Source: Cryobacterium sp. HLT2-28
GTDB taxonomy: Bacteria > Actinomycetota > Actinomycetes > Actinomycetales > Microbacteriaceae
Direction of reading: 5' to 3'
NCBI RefSeq assembly: GCF_004402495.1
Contig: NZ_SOFH01000016.1
Coordinates: 1 to 64,000, forward strand
DNA length: 64,000 bases
Shown here: positions 7,871 through 16,096 of the stretch, one piece after another
Numbering within the stretch: position 1 is the stretch's first letter
Layout of the letters: each line of letters starts with the position of its first letter
Program-made: the position numbers and the translations under genes
The notes under the pieces: generated by a model
Database searches by the model: none
What the model was told of the DNA's origin: nothing
Seen by the model: the letters and a program-made list of their open reading frames with translations, nothing else

Positions 7871-9067
7871 ATGCCGGTGGATTTCACCCTGATCGTTGTG
7901 CTGGTCATCGCACTGGCCCTGGTTTTCGACTTCACCAACGGGTTCCATGACACCGCGAATGCGATGGCAACCCCGATCGCGACCGGCGCCATGCGCCCCA
8001 AGGTCGCCGTCGGCCTGGCCGCCGTGCTCAACCTCGTCGGCGCCTTCCTCTCCACCGAGGTGGCGAAGACGGTGTCGGGCGGAATCATCCGCGAGGGCGA
8101 CGGCGGGGTGCAGATCACGCCGGAGATCATCTTCGCGGGCCTGATCGGTGCCATCGTCTGGAACCTGATCACCTGGCTGCGCGGACTGCCGTCCAGTTCC
8201 AGCCACGCCCTGTTCGGCGGGCTGATCGGCGCGGCGATCATCGGGATCGGCTTCCAGTCCGTCGACTACACCGTGGTCGTGGCCAAGGTGATCCTGCCCG
8301 CGCTGATCGCGCCGCTCACCGTGGGTGTGGTCGCGTTCATCGCCACCCGGCTCGCCTACTTCATCACCCGGCGGGACACCGGCCGTGCGGACGGCCGGGG
8401 CGGTTTCCGCTACGCCCAGATCTTCTCCTCCTCGCTCGTTGCCCTCTCCCACGGCACCAACGACGCGCAGAAGACGATGGGCGTGATCACACTCACCCTG
8501 ATCGCCGGCGGCGTGCAGTCGGTCGGCAGCGGCCCCCAGCTCTGGGTGATCGTCGTCTGCGCCCTGGCCATCGCCATCGGCACCTACACCGGCGGCTGGC
8601 GGATCATCCACACCATGGGCCGGGGCCTGACCGACGTCAAGCCGGCCCAGGGCTTCGCGGCCGAGACCAGCACCGCGGCGACCATCCTCGCCTCCAGCCA
8701 CCTCGGCTTCGCCCTCTCCACCACCCAGGTGGCCTCCGGTTCGGTGATCGGCTCCGGCCTCGGTCGCCGCGGCGCCACCGTGCGCTGGGGGATGGCCGGC
8801 CAGATCGCGCTCGGCTGGGTGCTCACCCTGCCGGCCTCCGCCATCATGGGCGCCTTCGCCGCGGGCTTCGCCCTGCTCGGGCCGGTCGGCATCGTGATCG
8901 ACCTGATCCTCGGCTCGCTCGTCGTCGTGCTGCTGTTCCGCCGCGCCCAGCGCAGCCGCATCTCGCACGACAACCTGCACGACATCGATGACGCCGGCCG
9001 CGTCGTCAAGATCCGCAAGACACCGCGCAAGATCGCGCGCCGGGACCGGAAGAAGGTCGCGCTGTGA
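7871..9067 (+). CDS. pitA: PiT-family inorganic phosphate transporter
   Basis: A 398-residue membrane protein with about ten helices and both PiT signatures: GFHDTANAMATPIATGAM near residue 20 and ALSHGTNDAQKTMG near 190. A cytoplasmic polar segment separates the two halves. PiT carriers import phosphate or metal-phosphate with protons. The in-frame GTG at 7877 is better spaced from AAGAGAG (7864-7870) than the ATG at 7871, so the true start may be two codons later. The stop overlaps the next start by four bases (GTGA), so the small membrane protein is coupled to it. Confidence 0.92.
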   Translation: MPVDFTLIVVLVIALALVFDFTNGFHDTANAMATPIATGAMRPKVAVGLAAVLNLVGAFLSTEVAKTVSGGIIREGDGGVQITPEIIFAGLIGAIVWNLITWLRGLPSSSSHALFGGLIGAAIIGIGFQSVDYTVVVAKVILPALIAPLTVGVVAFIATRLAYFITRRDTGRADGRGGFRYAQIFSSSLVALSHGTNDAQKTMGVITLTLIAGGVQSVGSGPQLWVIVVCALAIAIGTYTGGWRIIHTMGRGLTDVKPAQGFAAETSTAATILASSHLGFALSTTQVASGSVIGSGLGRRGATVRWGMAGQIALGWVLTLPASAIMGAFAAGFALLGPVGIVIDLILGSLVVVLLFRRAQRSRISHDNLHDIDDAGRVVKIRKTPRKIARRDRKKVAL

Positions 9068-9396
9068 TCGACTGGGCAGCATTCGTCGTCGTCGCCGGGG
9101 CGTCGCTCCTCGGCTCCGTTGTGGTGGTGAGTCTGTACTCCCTCGGCCTGCGGCTGCTGACCAGCGCCGGCCGCGCCCTCGTCGTCGACCCGCAGTCGTT
9201 CACCGGAGCGATCACCATCCTCACCCCGAAGCGGGCGGCCAAGGAAGCCAGGCGCGCCCGGAAGACGGCATCCGCGAACCCGCTCACCGTGGGCCAGAAG
9301 CGCCTCGCCCTGGTCGGCGCGTACGCCTGCTTCGTGCTCTGCGTCGGCGCGGTGCTCTACGGCGTCTACCTGATCGTGCCGGCCCTGCACCGCTAG
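9064..9396 (+). CDS. Small membrane protein coupled to the PiT transporter
   Basis: A 110-residue protein with one helix near residues 5-28 and another near 85-107, joined by a basic cytoplasmic loop (KRAAKEARRARK). The GTG start overlaps the transporter stop (GTGA, 9064-9067). Genes of this size commonly follow pit in actinobacteria; by inference it is an accessory subunit. No enzymatic motif is present. Confidence 0.78.
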   Translation: MIDWAAFVVVAGASLLGSVVVVSLYSLGLRLLTSAGRALVVDPQSFTGAITILTPKRAAKEARRARKTASANPLTVGQKRLALVGAYACFVLCVGAVLYGVYLIVPALHR

Positions 9397-9491
9397 CCCC
9401 CGTCGGCCCCAGCCGCCCAAACGTTGAATTCGAAACACGTTCTGCCGGGGATGTCGGCGCGGGAAGGGACCGGCGGGGGCGGGGGCCGGAG

Positions 9492-10769
9492 TCAGCGGTC
9501 GGTGCCGCGCAGGCGGCCGACCCAGCTCATCAGGTGGTAGACCACGATCGCGGCGATCGTTCCGAGCGCGATCCCGTTGAAGCTGAGCGCCCCGATGGTG
9601 AAGGTGTAGTCGGCGATGCCGATGATCAGCGCCGTCGCGGCGGTGAACTGGTTGACCGGGCGGCTGAAGTCCACCTTGTTGTCGAGCCAGATCTTCACGC
9701 CGATGATGCCGATCAGGCCGTAGAGCGCGGTGGTGACCCCGCCGAGCACGCCGGCCGGGATCGTGTTGATCACGGAGCCGATCTTGGGGGAGAGGCCGAG
9801 CAGGATCGCCACGATGCCGGCCACCCAGTAGGCGGCGGTGGAATAGATCCGGGTGGCTGCCATCACGCCGATGTTCTCGCCGTAGGTGGTGGTCCCCGAC
9901 CCGCCGCTGAACCCGGCGAGCATGGTGGCCAGGCCGTCGGCCATCAGGGCGCGACCGGTGTACCGGTTCACCTTCGCATCCGTCATCTGGGCGACGCCCT
10001 TGATGTGGCCGACGTTCTCGGCCACCAGCACCAGCACGACCGGCAGGAACGCCGGCAGCAGGCCGAACACGGCGGGGTTCTCGAACGGGTTCGCGGGGCC
10101 GGTGAACTGGGGCAGGCCGAACCAGGGCGCCGCGGCCACCTTGCCGAAGTCGACCTCGCCGAACGAGACGGCGGCCAGGTAGCCGATGACGACGCCGATG
10201 AAGATCGAGAGCCGGCCGAGGATGCCGTTGAACAGCACGGTCGAGAGGATGACCGCGGCGAGCGTGATGATCGCGGTCAACGGGGCGGCGGCGAAATTGC
10301 TCTTCGCAACCGGGGCCAGGTTGAAACCGATCAGGGCCACGATCGCGCCCGACACGACGGGCGGCATCAGGGTGTCGATCCAGCCGGTCCCGGTGAGCTG
10401 CACGACCAGGCCGATGACGGCCAGGAGGAATCCGACCACGACGATGCCGAACAGGGCACTGCCCATCCCGGCCGTGGCCGTCGCGGCGGTGATCGGGGCG
10501 ATGAACGCGAACGAGGAGCCGAGATAGCTGGGCAGCTTATTGCGCGTGATCAGGAGGAACAGCAGGGTGCCGATGCCGGAGAAGAGCAGGGTCGTGCTCG
10601 GGGGGAAGCCCGTGAGCAGCGGCACGAGGAAGGTGGCCCCGAACATCGCCACCACGTGCTGGGCGCCGATCCCGATGGTCAGCGGCCAGTTCAGGCGCTC
10701 GCCCGGGCCGACCACGTCCTGGGCTCCGACCGTCTTTCCGTCGCCGTGCAGGGTCCAGGGCAGTGCCAT
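9492..10769 (-). CDS. uraA: Uracil/xanthine permease, NCS2 (UraA-like)
   Basis: A 425-residue carrier of the nucleobase-cation symporter 2 family, with about 14 helices. Recognisable parts are the N-terminal GAQHVVAMFGATFLVP (about 35-50), SSFAFIAPITAA (about 85), VLVLVAENVGHIKGV (about 260, holding the conserved Glu and His of UraA) and GGSGTTTYGENIGVMAATR (about 305, second conserved Glu). It imports uracil or a related base with protons. The ATG at 10769 starts at the motif-proper N-terminus; a much longer open frame upstream overlaps the divergent esterase and is not real. The 60-bp gap to the esterase must hold both promoters. Confidence 0.9.
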   Translation of the reverse strand: MALPWTLHGDGKTVGAQDVVGPGERLNWPLTIGIGAQHVVAMFGATFLVPLLTGFPPSTTLLFSGIGTLLFLLITRNKLPSYLGSSFAFIAPITAATATAGMGSALFGIVVVGFLLAVIGLVVQLTGTGWIDTLMPPVVSGAIVALIGFNLAPVAKSNFAAAPLTAIITLAAVILSTVLFNGILGRLSIFIGVVIGYLAAVSFGEVDFGKVAAAPWFGLPQFTGPANPFENPAVFGLLPAFLPVVLVLVAENVGHIKGVAQMTDAKVNRYTGRALMADGLATMLAGFSGGSGTTTYGENIGVMAATRIYSTAAYWVAGIVAILLGLSPKIGSVINTIPAGVLGGVTTALYGLIGIIGVKIWLDNKVDFSRPVNQFTAATALIIGIADYTFTIGALSFNGIALGTIAAIVVYHLMSWVGRLRGTDR

Positions 10770-10829
10770 GTGTGTCTCGTTTCTTGTCTGACGTCTCCTG
10801 CGATCGTAGTGAAGAATTAGGATCGGACG

Positions 10830-12401
10830 GTGACCCGACCCGTGCAGACCACCCGCGAAGACACGCTCGACGTCCCGATTTCGACCGGCACGGTGCGGGG
10901 AATCAGGGAGCGCGGCGTGCGCGCCTGGCGGGGCATCCCCTACGCGGCGCCGCCGGTGGGTGCGCTCCGGTTCCGGGCTCCGCAGCCTGCCCCGGCCTGG
11001 CCGGGGGTGCGCGACGCCCAGCGCTGGGGGCCGGTCGCGCCGCAGAGCCACCGCGGCCAGTTCATCGGCGCGCACCCGAGGATCCCGCAGGGCGAGGACT
11101 GCCTGAACCTCAACGTGATCGCCCCCGACGCCCCCGTCGACCCGGGCAACCTCCGGCCGGTGATGGTCTTCATCCACGGCGGCGCCTACAGCGTGGGGTC
11201 CTCCCGCGAGGTGCCCCGGCAGGGCGAGGGTCTGGTGCGCCGTGGCGGGGTGCTCTACGTCAGCCTGAACTACCGCCTGGGCGCCCTCGGCTACCTCGAC
11301 TTCAGCCGCTACGGCAGCGCCGAGCGCCCGTTCGAGAGCAATCTCGGCCTGCGCGACCAGGTTGCGGCCCTGCAGTGGGTGCGGGAGAACATCCGCAGGT
11401 TCGGCGGCGACCCGGATGCCGTCACCCTGTTCGGCGAGTCGGCCGGCGGGAACGCGGTGACGACCCTGATGACCGTGCCGAGCGCTGCCGGGTTGTTCCA
11501 GCGCGCGATCGCGCAGAGCGCCCCGCCGAACGCCGTCTACCTGCCGGAGCAGTCCGGGGAGTGGGCCCGCGACTTCGTCGAGATCCTCCGGCGCGCCACC
11601 GGTCAGGGCCCGGACGGCGCGGCCGAGGGACCGGCCGCCGACGCGGCCTCGCTGCTCCTCGCCGTCGACCCGGCCGTGCTCGCGGCGGCGACCACCGAAC
11701 TCACCCTCCGCGCCCCCGACCGGTACCCCGGCACCATCCCGCTCTCGCCGGTGATCGACGGCACGTTCCTTCCCGAGCGGCCGCTCGACGCATTCAAGGG
11801 CGGACGTGCCCACCGGATCCCCCTGATCATCGGCACGAACGCGCGGGAGGGCTCGCTGTTCAGCGGCCGGATCGACATCCTGGCGACCACCCCGAAACGG
11901 ATCAGCGCGATCTTCGTCAACACCAAGAAGAAGGCCCGCCGGGCGCTCAAGGCGCAGTACCCGGGCATCCCCGCGCTGCGGCCGGCGCTCGACTTCGGCG
12001 GCGACTTCTCGTTCTGGTATCCGAGCGTGAAGGTGGGGGAGCGGCACTCCCGTTACGCGCCGGTCTACTTCTACCGCTTCGACGCGGCGCCCCGGCTGGT
12101 GCGGCTGCTCGGCCTCGACGCCACCCACGGCCTGGAACTCTTCCCCCTGTTCGACCGGCTCGACGGCTGGTTCGGCCGGTCGATGACCGCGCTCGGCGGC
12201 CGCCGGGCGTTCGCGGCGATCGGCGCGAGGATGCAGCGCTGGTGGCTCGCCTTCGCCGCCACGGGGGAGCCGGATGCGGCGTGGCCGCCCTACGACGAGG
12301 CCGGCCGTCGCACGCTCATCATCGACGCCGTCGACCGGGTCGAATCCGATCCGCTCGGTGACCGCCGGGTCGCCTGGGGCAGGTTCGTGCCCCACGTCTG
12401 A
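10830..12401 (+). CDS. Type-B carboxylesterase (para-nitrobenzyl esterase family)
   Basis: A 523-residue alpha/beta hydrolase with the carboxylesterase B layout: early WRGIPYAAPPVG (about 32-43), an EDCLNLNV stretch near 90, the oxyanion loop FIHGGAY near 113, and the nucleophile elbow GESAGG near 203-208. The Glu and His of the triad are expected near 320 and 430 (THGLELF). No signal peptide is seen, so it is cytoplasmic. The GTG start is chosen because TAGGAT (10818-10823) lies six bases upstream (leaderless). It hydrolyses simple carboxyl esters; the natural substrate is unknown. It sits between two nucleobase permeases but has no obvious functional link to them. Confidence 0.9.
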   Translation: MTRPVQTTREDTLDVPISTGTVRGIRERGVRAWRGIPYAAPPVGALRFRAPQPAPAWPGVRDAQRWGPVAPQSHRGQFIGAHPRIPQGEDCLNLNVIAPDAPVDPGNLRPVMVFIHGGAYSVGSSREVPRQGEGLVRRGGVLYVSLNYRLGALGYLDFSRYGSAERPFESNLGLRDQVAALQWVRENIRRFGGDPDAVTLFGESAGGNAVTTLMTVPSAAGLFQRAIAQSAPPNAVYLPEQSGEWARDFVEILRRATGQGPDGAAEGPAADAASLLLAVDPAVLAAATTELTLRAPDRYPGTIPLSPVIDGTFLPERPLDAFKGGRAHRIPLIIGTNAREGSLFSGRIDILATTPKRISAIFVNTKKKARRALKAQYPGIPALRPALDFGGDFSFWYPSVKVGERHSRYAPVYFYRFDAAPRLVRLLGLDATHGLELFPLFDRLDGWFGRSMTALGGRRAFAAIGARMQRWWLAFAATGEPDAAWPPYDEAGRRTLIIDAVDRVESDPLGDRRVAWGRFVPHV

Positions 12402-12515
12402 CCCTCGCACGGGGCCGCGTCCGGCGGGAGCTCCCGCGGGCCGTAAACTAGGGAACTGAAAATACGCTGAGTCGGACACCAGGAGCACACCATTTCTGCA
12501 ACAGAGACCCACACC

Positions 12516-13973
12516 ATGACCGAGCCCACCCCGAAGCCGGGCGCGAAGGCCAGGCTTGACCGCTACTTCGAGATCACGGGACGCGGTTCCACCTGGGGCC
12601 GGGAGATCCGCGGCGGACTGGTCACGTTCGTCACAATGGCGTACATCGTCATCCTGAACCCGCTCATCCTCGGTGGTTTCAGCGCCGACCAGGCGTCGGT
12701 CGACGTTGTCGGCGGCTGGCTGCCCAACGCGCAGGTCGCGGCCGTCACGGCCCTCACCGCCGGCGTCATGACGATCCTCTTCGGCGTGATCGCCCGGCTG
12801 CCGTTCGGTTTCGCCGCCGGCCTCGGCATCAACTCGTTCCTCGCGGTCAGCGTCGTCGGCCAGGTCACCTGGCCGGAGGCGATGGGCCTCGTGCTGATCA
12901 ACGGGCTGATCATCGTGCTGCTCGCCTCCACCGGGCTGCGGGAACTCATCTTCAACGCGGTCCCGCGCCAGCTCAAGATCGCCATCACCGTGGGGATCGG
13001 CCTGTTCATCGCCTTCATCGGCCTGGTCGACTCCGGCTTTGTGCGCTCCAGCGGCACGGCATCCCCGCCGGTGCAGCTCGGCGACAACGGCTCGATCGTC
13101 AGCCTGCCGACGACCGTGTTCGTGATCGGCCTGATCATCCTCGGCATCCTCGTCGCCCGCAAGGTCAAGGCCGCGCTGCTGATCGGCATCCTCGGCACCA
13201 CCATCATCGCCGTCATCCTCGAGGCCATCTTCAAGGTCGGCCCGTCGCTCGGCCAGAACCCCGACGGCTGGAACCTCAACGCTCCCGTGCTGCCGACCAC
13301 CGTCGTCGCCCTGCCCGACCTCGGCCTGATCGGCCAGGTCAGCTTCGGCGCGTTCGACCGGATCGGCGTGCTCGCCGCGATGATGCTGGTCTTCACCCTC
13401 GTCTTCACCAACTTCTTCGACGCGATGGGCACCATGACCGGCCTCGCCAACGAGGCAGGGCTCGCAGACGACAAGGGCAACTTCCCCCGGCTCAAGTCCG
13501 CGCTGATCGTCGAGGGCGTCGGCGCCGTCCTGGGCGGCGCCACCTCCGGCTCCTCGAACACCGTGTTCATCGAGTCCGGCGCCGGCATCGGCGAGGGCGC
13601 CCGCACCGGCCTGGCCAACGTCGTCACCGGCGCCCTGTTCCTGGCCGCGATGTTCTTCACGCCGCTCACCCAGATCGTGCCGCTCGAGGTGGCCGCGGCC
13701 GCCCTCGTGATCGTCGGCGCGATGATGGTGTCGCAGATCCGCTTCATCGACTTCTCCGAGTTCTCGATCGTATTCCCGGTGTTCCTCACGATCATCGTCA
13801 TGCCGCTCACCTACTCGATCGCCAACGGCATCGGCGCCGGCTTCGTCAGCTGGGTGCTGGTGCGCTCCTTCTCGGGCAAGGCGAAGGAGATCAGCCCGCT
13901 GCTCTGGATCGTCGCGGCCGGGTTCCTGGTCTACTTCGTCCGCGGACCGATCCAGGCGCTGCTCGGCGCCTGA
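12516..13973 (+). CDS. azgA: AzgA-type adenine/guanine/hypoxanthine permease
   Basis: A 485-residue NCS2 carrier of the AzgA/PbuG branch with about 13 helices. Marker segments are TWGREIRGGLVTFVTMAYIV (about 25-44), FGFAAGLGINSFLAVSVVG (about 95) and NFFDAMGTMTGLANEAGL near 305. It imports purine bases with protons. The ATG at 12516 has no ribosome-binding site, whereas AGGAG at 12481-12485 is ideally spaced for an in-frame ATT at 12492, which would add eight residues (see findings). Downstream, CCCCCG/CGGGGG (13984-14003) may form the terminator. Confidence 0.9.
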   Translation: MTEPTPKPGAKARLDRYFEITGRGSTWGREIRGGLVTFVTMAYIVILNPLILGGFSADQASVDVVGGWLPNAQVAAVTALTAGVMTILFGVIARLPFGFAAGLGINSFLAVSVVGQVTWPEAMGLVLINGLIIVLLASTGLRELIFNAVPRQLKIAITVGIGLFIAFIGLVDSGFVRSSGTASPPVQLGDNGSIVSLPTTVFVIGLIILGILVARKVKAALLIGILGTTIIAVILEAIFKVGPSLGQNPDGWNLNAPVLPTTVVALPDLGLIGQVSFGAFDRIGVLAAMMLVFTLVFTNFFDAMGTMTGLANEAGLADDKGNFPRLKSALIVEGVGAVLGGATSGSSNTVFIESGAGIGEGARTGLANVVTGALFLAAMFFTPLTQIVPLEVAAAALVIVGAMMVSQIRFIDFSEFSIVFPVFLTIIVMPLTYSIANGIGAGFVSWVLVRSFSGKAKEISPLLWIVAAGFLVYFVRGPIQALLGA

Positions 13974-14035
13974 CCGACGGGAACCCCCGGGTCCATTCGG
14001 GGGCTAACCCCATGGCCGGCGTTCCGGGGCGGCCG

Positions 14036-14083
14036 TAACGTGATGGGGAGAGCCGCACCAGCGGCTCTCCCAACCAGAAGGAG
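14036..14083 (+). promoter_or_regulatory. Promoter and 5'-terminal hairpin of the DUF4190 gene
   Basis: A -10-like TAACGT (14036-14041) places the transcript start at about 14047. Almost exactly there, a perfect 11-bp stem begins: GGGAGAGCCGC (14046-14056) pairs with 14061-14071 around an ACCA loop. The ribosome-binding site AGAAGGAG (14076-14083) follows directly. The mRNA would therefore begin with a stable stem-loop, which usually protects a message from 5'-end decay. Confidence 0.55.
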
Positions 14084-14091
14084 CATCACCC

Positions 14092-14415
14092 ATGTCAACC
14101 ATCGCCCCGGATCAGGCGCCGGTTTCATTTCCCCAGCCGGCACCGGCCACCCCCCAGACGGCCGCCCCGAGCAGCCCCCTCGCCGTGTCCAGCCTCGTGC
14201 TCGGACTGGTCTCGATCCTGGCCGGCTGGACGTTCCTGGCCCCGCTCGCCGGGCTGATCACCGGCATCCTCGCCCTCGGCCGGGAGCCGCAGGCGCGCAC
14301 CATGGCGCTGTGGGGCATCGTGCTCAACGCGGTGATGCTCGCCGGCGCCGTCATCGTCGTGCTGCTCGCGCTGGGCTTCGGCCTCGCGTTGCTGCCGTTC
14401 GCCTTCGTCTTCTAG
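14092..14415 (+). CDS. DUF4190-domain small membrane protein
   Basis: A 107-residue protein. The first 30 residues are Pro/Ala/Gln-rich and cytoplasmic. Two membrane helices follow (about 32-62 and 75-105), with LAVSSLVLGLVSIL as the typical opening of the DUF4190 fold. Its role is unknown. AGAAGGAG nine bases upstream fixes the start. Confidence 0.8.
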   Translation: MSTIAPDQAPVSFPQPAPATPQTAAPSSPLAVSSLVLGLVSILAGWTFLAPLAGLITGILALGREPQARTMALWGIVLNAVMLAGAVIVVLLALGFGLALLPFAFVF

Positions 14416-14440
14416 AACCCGCCGGGCGCCCGGCCGAGGA

Positions 14441-15187
14441 TCATTCCAGGAAGCCGCGCAGGAGCAGGGCCGTGCCGGCCAGATGCTCGGTCATCGCCTG
14501 CGCGGCCGTATCCGCCCGGCCGGTCAGGATCGCCGTGACGATCTGCTCATGCTGCAGATCCGAGTGGGCGATGTTCGGCCCGAGTGACGGGATGTTGTCG
14601 AGCAGCTCGTTCACCCGCATCCGCACCTCCGCCAGCAGCGGCACGAGCGACGCCGACCCGGCCAGTTCGCCGATGGTCAGGTGCAGCCGGGAGTCCAGCC
14701 GGCGGTAGTCCTCTCCGGTGGCCCCGATCGAGTCGCTCAGGCTGTTCCAGAGCACCTCGCGCTCACCCGGCGTCAGGGCTCGGGCGGCCGCGTGCCGGGC
14801 GGCGCCGACCTCGAGGATCTCCCGCAGGGCCAGGATGTCCTCGATCTCCGCCGCGCCGATCTCGCGCCGGGCCACCAGCTCGCCGCCGGGGTCCACCCCC
14901 GGGGTCTGCGCCGGCAGCTCGGCGCTGACGAAGGTTCCGCCGTAGCGGCCGCGCCGTGAGACGAGGTAGCCGGCCTCCGCGAGGGAGGCGATCGCGTCCC
15001 GCAGGGTGTCCCGGCTCACCGCCAGCATGGCGGACAGCTCCCGCTCGGCCGGCAGCCGCTCACCCGGGCCGATCAGGCCCAGCCGCACGGTCTGGAGCAG
15101 TCGTTGCACGGTCTCCTCGAACGCGTTGCCGCCGTGCACGGGGCGCAGCAGCAGCCCGCTGTCCAGGCCTGGCTGGTCGTCGATCAT
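14441..15187 (-). CDS. FadR/GntR-family transcriptional regulator
   Basis: A 248-residue regulator with a winged-helix GntR domain at about 22-90 (LGLIGPGERLPAERELSAML, then RDTLRDAIASLAEAGYLVSRRG) and a C-terminal all-helical FCD ligand domain (about 110-240). In the FCD domain, Asp near 159 and two His residues further on could bind a metal and a carboxylate. The ATG at 15187 is taken as the start; an in-frame codon 12 residues upstream is possible. It closes a run of minus-strand genes for gamma-glutamyl amine breakdown and probably represses them in the absence of an intermediate. A candidate operator for it lies at 19645-19654. Confidence 0.88.
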   Translation of the reverse strand: MIDDQPGLDSGLLLRPVHGGNAFEETVQRLLQTVRLGLIGPGERLPAERELSAMLAVSRDTLRDAIASLAEAGYLVSRRGRYGGTFVSAELPAQTPGVDPGGELVARREIGAAEIEDILALREILEVGAARHAAARALTPGEREVLWNSLSDSIGATGEDYRRLDSRLHLTIGELAGSASLVPLLAEVRMRVNELLDNIPSLGPNIAHSDLQHEQIVTAILTGRADTAAQAMTEHLAGTALLLRGFLE

Positions 15188-15251
15188 GGTGTCGTCCCTG
15201 CTTCGTGCGTGTTCCCCGGTCACCCGGGCTTTCAGTCCACCACGTTCCGGC

Positions 15252-16043
15252 TCAGACCGGCGTCACGTAGGCCGAGCTGATGCCCCCGTCGACCAGGAAG
15301 GTGGAGCCGGTGATGAAGGACGAGTCGTCGCTTGCCAGGAACGCGACGGCGGCCGCGAGCTCCTCCGGCTCGGCGAAACGCCCCACCGGGATGTGCACGA
15401 GCCGCCGGGCCGCGCGCTCCGGATCCTTCGCGAACAACTCCTGCAGCAACGGGGTGTTCACCGGCCCCGGGCAGAGCGCGTTCACCCGGATTCCCTGGCG
15501 GGCGAACTGCACGCCCAGTTCGCGGCTCATCGCGAGCACGCCGCCCTTCGACGCGGTGTAGGAGATCTGGCTCGTCGCCGAGCCGAGCACGGCCACGAAC
15601 GAGGCCGTGTTGATGATCGACCCGCTGCCCTGCCTGACCATGTAACGGAGCGCGGCCCGGCAGCAGAGGTAGACCGACTTGAGGTTGACGTCCTGCACCT
15701 TCTGCCAGGCCGGCAGCTCGGTCGTCTCGATCGAGTCGTCGTCGGGCGGGGAGATCCCGGCGTTGTTGAAGGCCACGTCGACGGACCCGTAGGTGAGGTA
15801 CGCGGTGTCGAAGAGAGCGTTGACCTCATCCTCATCCGTCACGTCGACCCGCACGAAGAGGCCGTCGACGAGTTCGGCCGCGGTGAGCCCCGCCTTCTCG
15901 TCGAGGTCGCCGATCACGACGGTGGCACCCTCCGCGGCGAACCGCCGCGCGGTGGCCAGGCCGATGCCGCTGGCGCCGCCGGTGACGACGGCCACCTTGC
16001 CGGCGAGCCGCCGGGTGAGGTCGATGGGGGTGAGGCTGCTCAT
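15252..16043 (-). CDS. Short-chain dehydrogenase/reductase (NAD-type)
   Basis: A 263-residue classical SDR with TGGASGIG (about 20-27) for cofactor binding, NNAG near 95 and the catalytic Ser...YTASK pair (Tyr about 164). The motif VVIGDLDEK has Asp after the second strand, which favours NAD over NADP and therefore an oxidative role. It lies 53 bp downstream of the aldehyde dehydrogenase gene, within the gamma-glutamyl cluster. By inference it oxidises the hydroxyl of a gamma-glutamyl amino alcohol to the aldehyde used by that dehydrogenase. Alternatively it is a generic 3-oxoacyl reductase-like enzyme. Confidence 0.88.
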   Translation of the reverse strand: MSSLTPIDLTRRLAGKVAVVTGGASGIGLATARRFAAEGATVVIGDLDEKAGLTAAELVDGLFVRVDVTDEDEVNALFDTAYLTYGSVDVAFNNAGISPPDDDSIETTELPAWQKVQDVNLKSVYLCCRAALRYMVRQGSGSIINTASFVAVLGSATSQISYTASKGGVLAMSRELGVQFARQGIRVNALCPGPVNTPLLQELFAKDPERAARRLVHIPVGRFAEPEELAAAVAFLASDDSSFITGSTFLVDGGISSAYVTPV

Positions 16044-16096
16044 GGGTTGCTCCTTCGATGGACTGACCGGGACTGGGGGTTCCCGCTGGCGGGAAC

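Noticed and set aside
7862..9082. Long minus-strand open frame opposite the phosphate transporter
   Set aside because: Composition is Asp/Gly/His/Arg-rich with no domain; it mirrors the codon bias of the transporter gene. The same applies to many other antisense frames, for example opposite narK and the nitrate reductase gene.
9492..12512. A single minus-strand open frame of about 1000 codons
   Set aside because: Only 9492-10769 has permease motifs. The upstream part runs antisense to the carboxylesterase, whose motifs are intact; it is open because of the GC-rich third positions.
14036..14071. Hairpin considered as the terminator of azgA
   Set aside because: It lies after a good -10 and directly before a ribosome-binding site, so a 5'-end structure of the next message fits better. 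A separate hairpin at 13984-14003 can end azgA.
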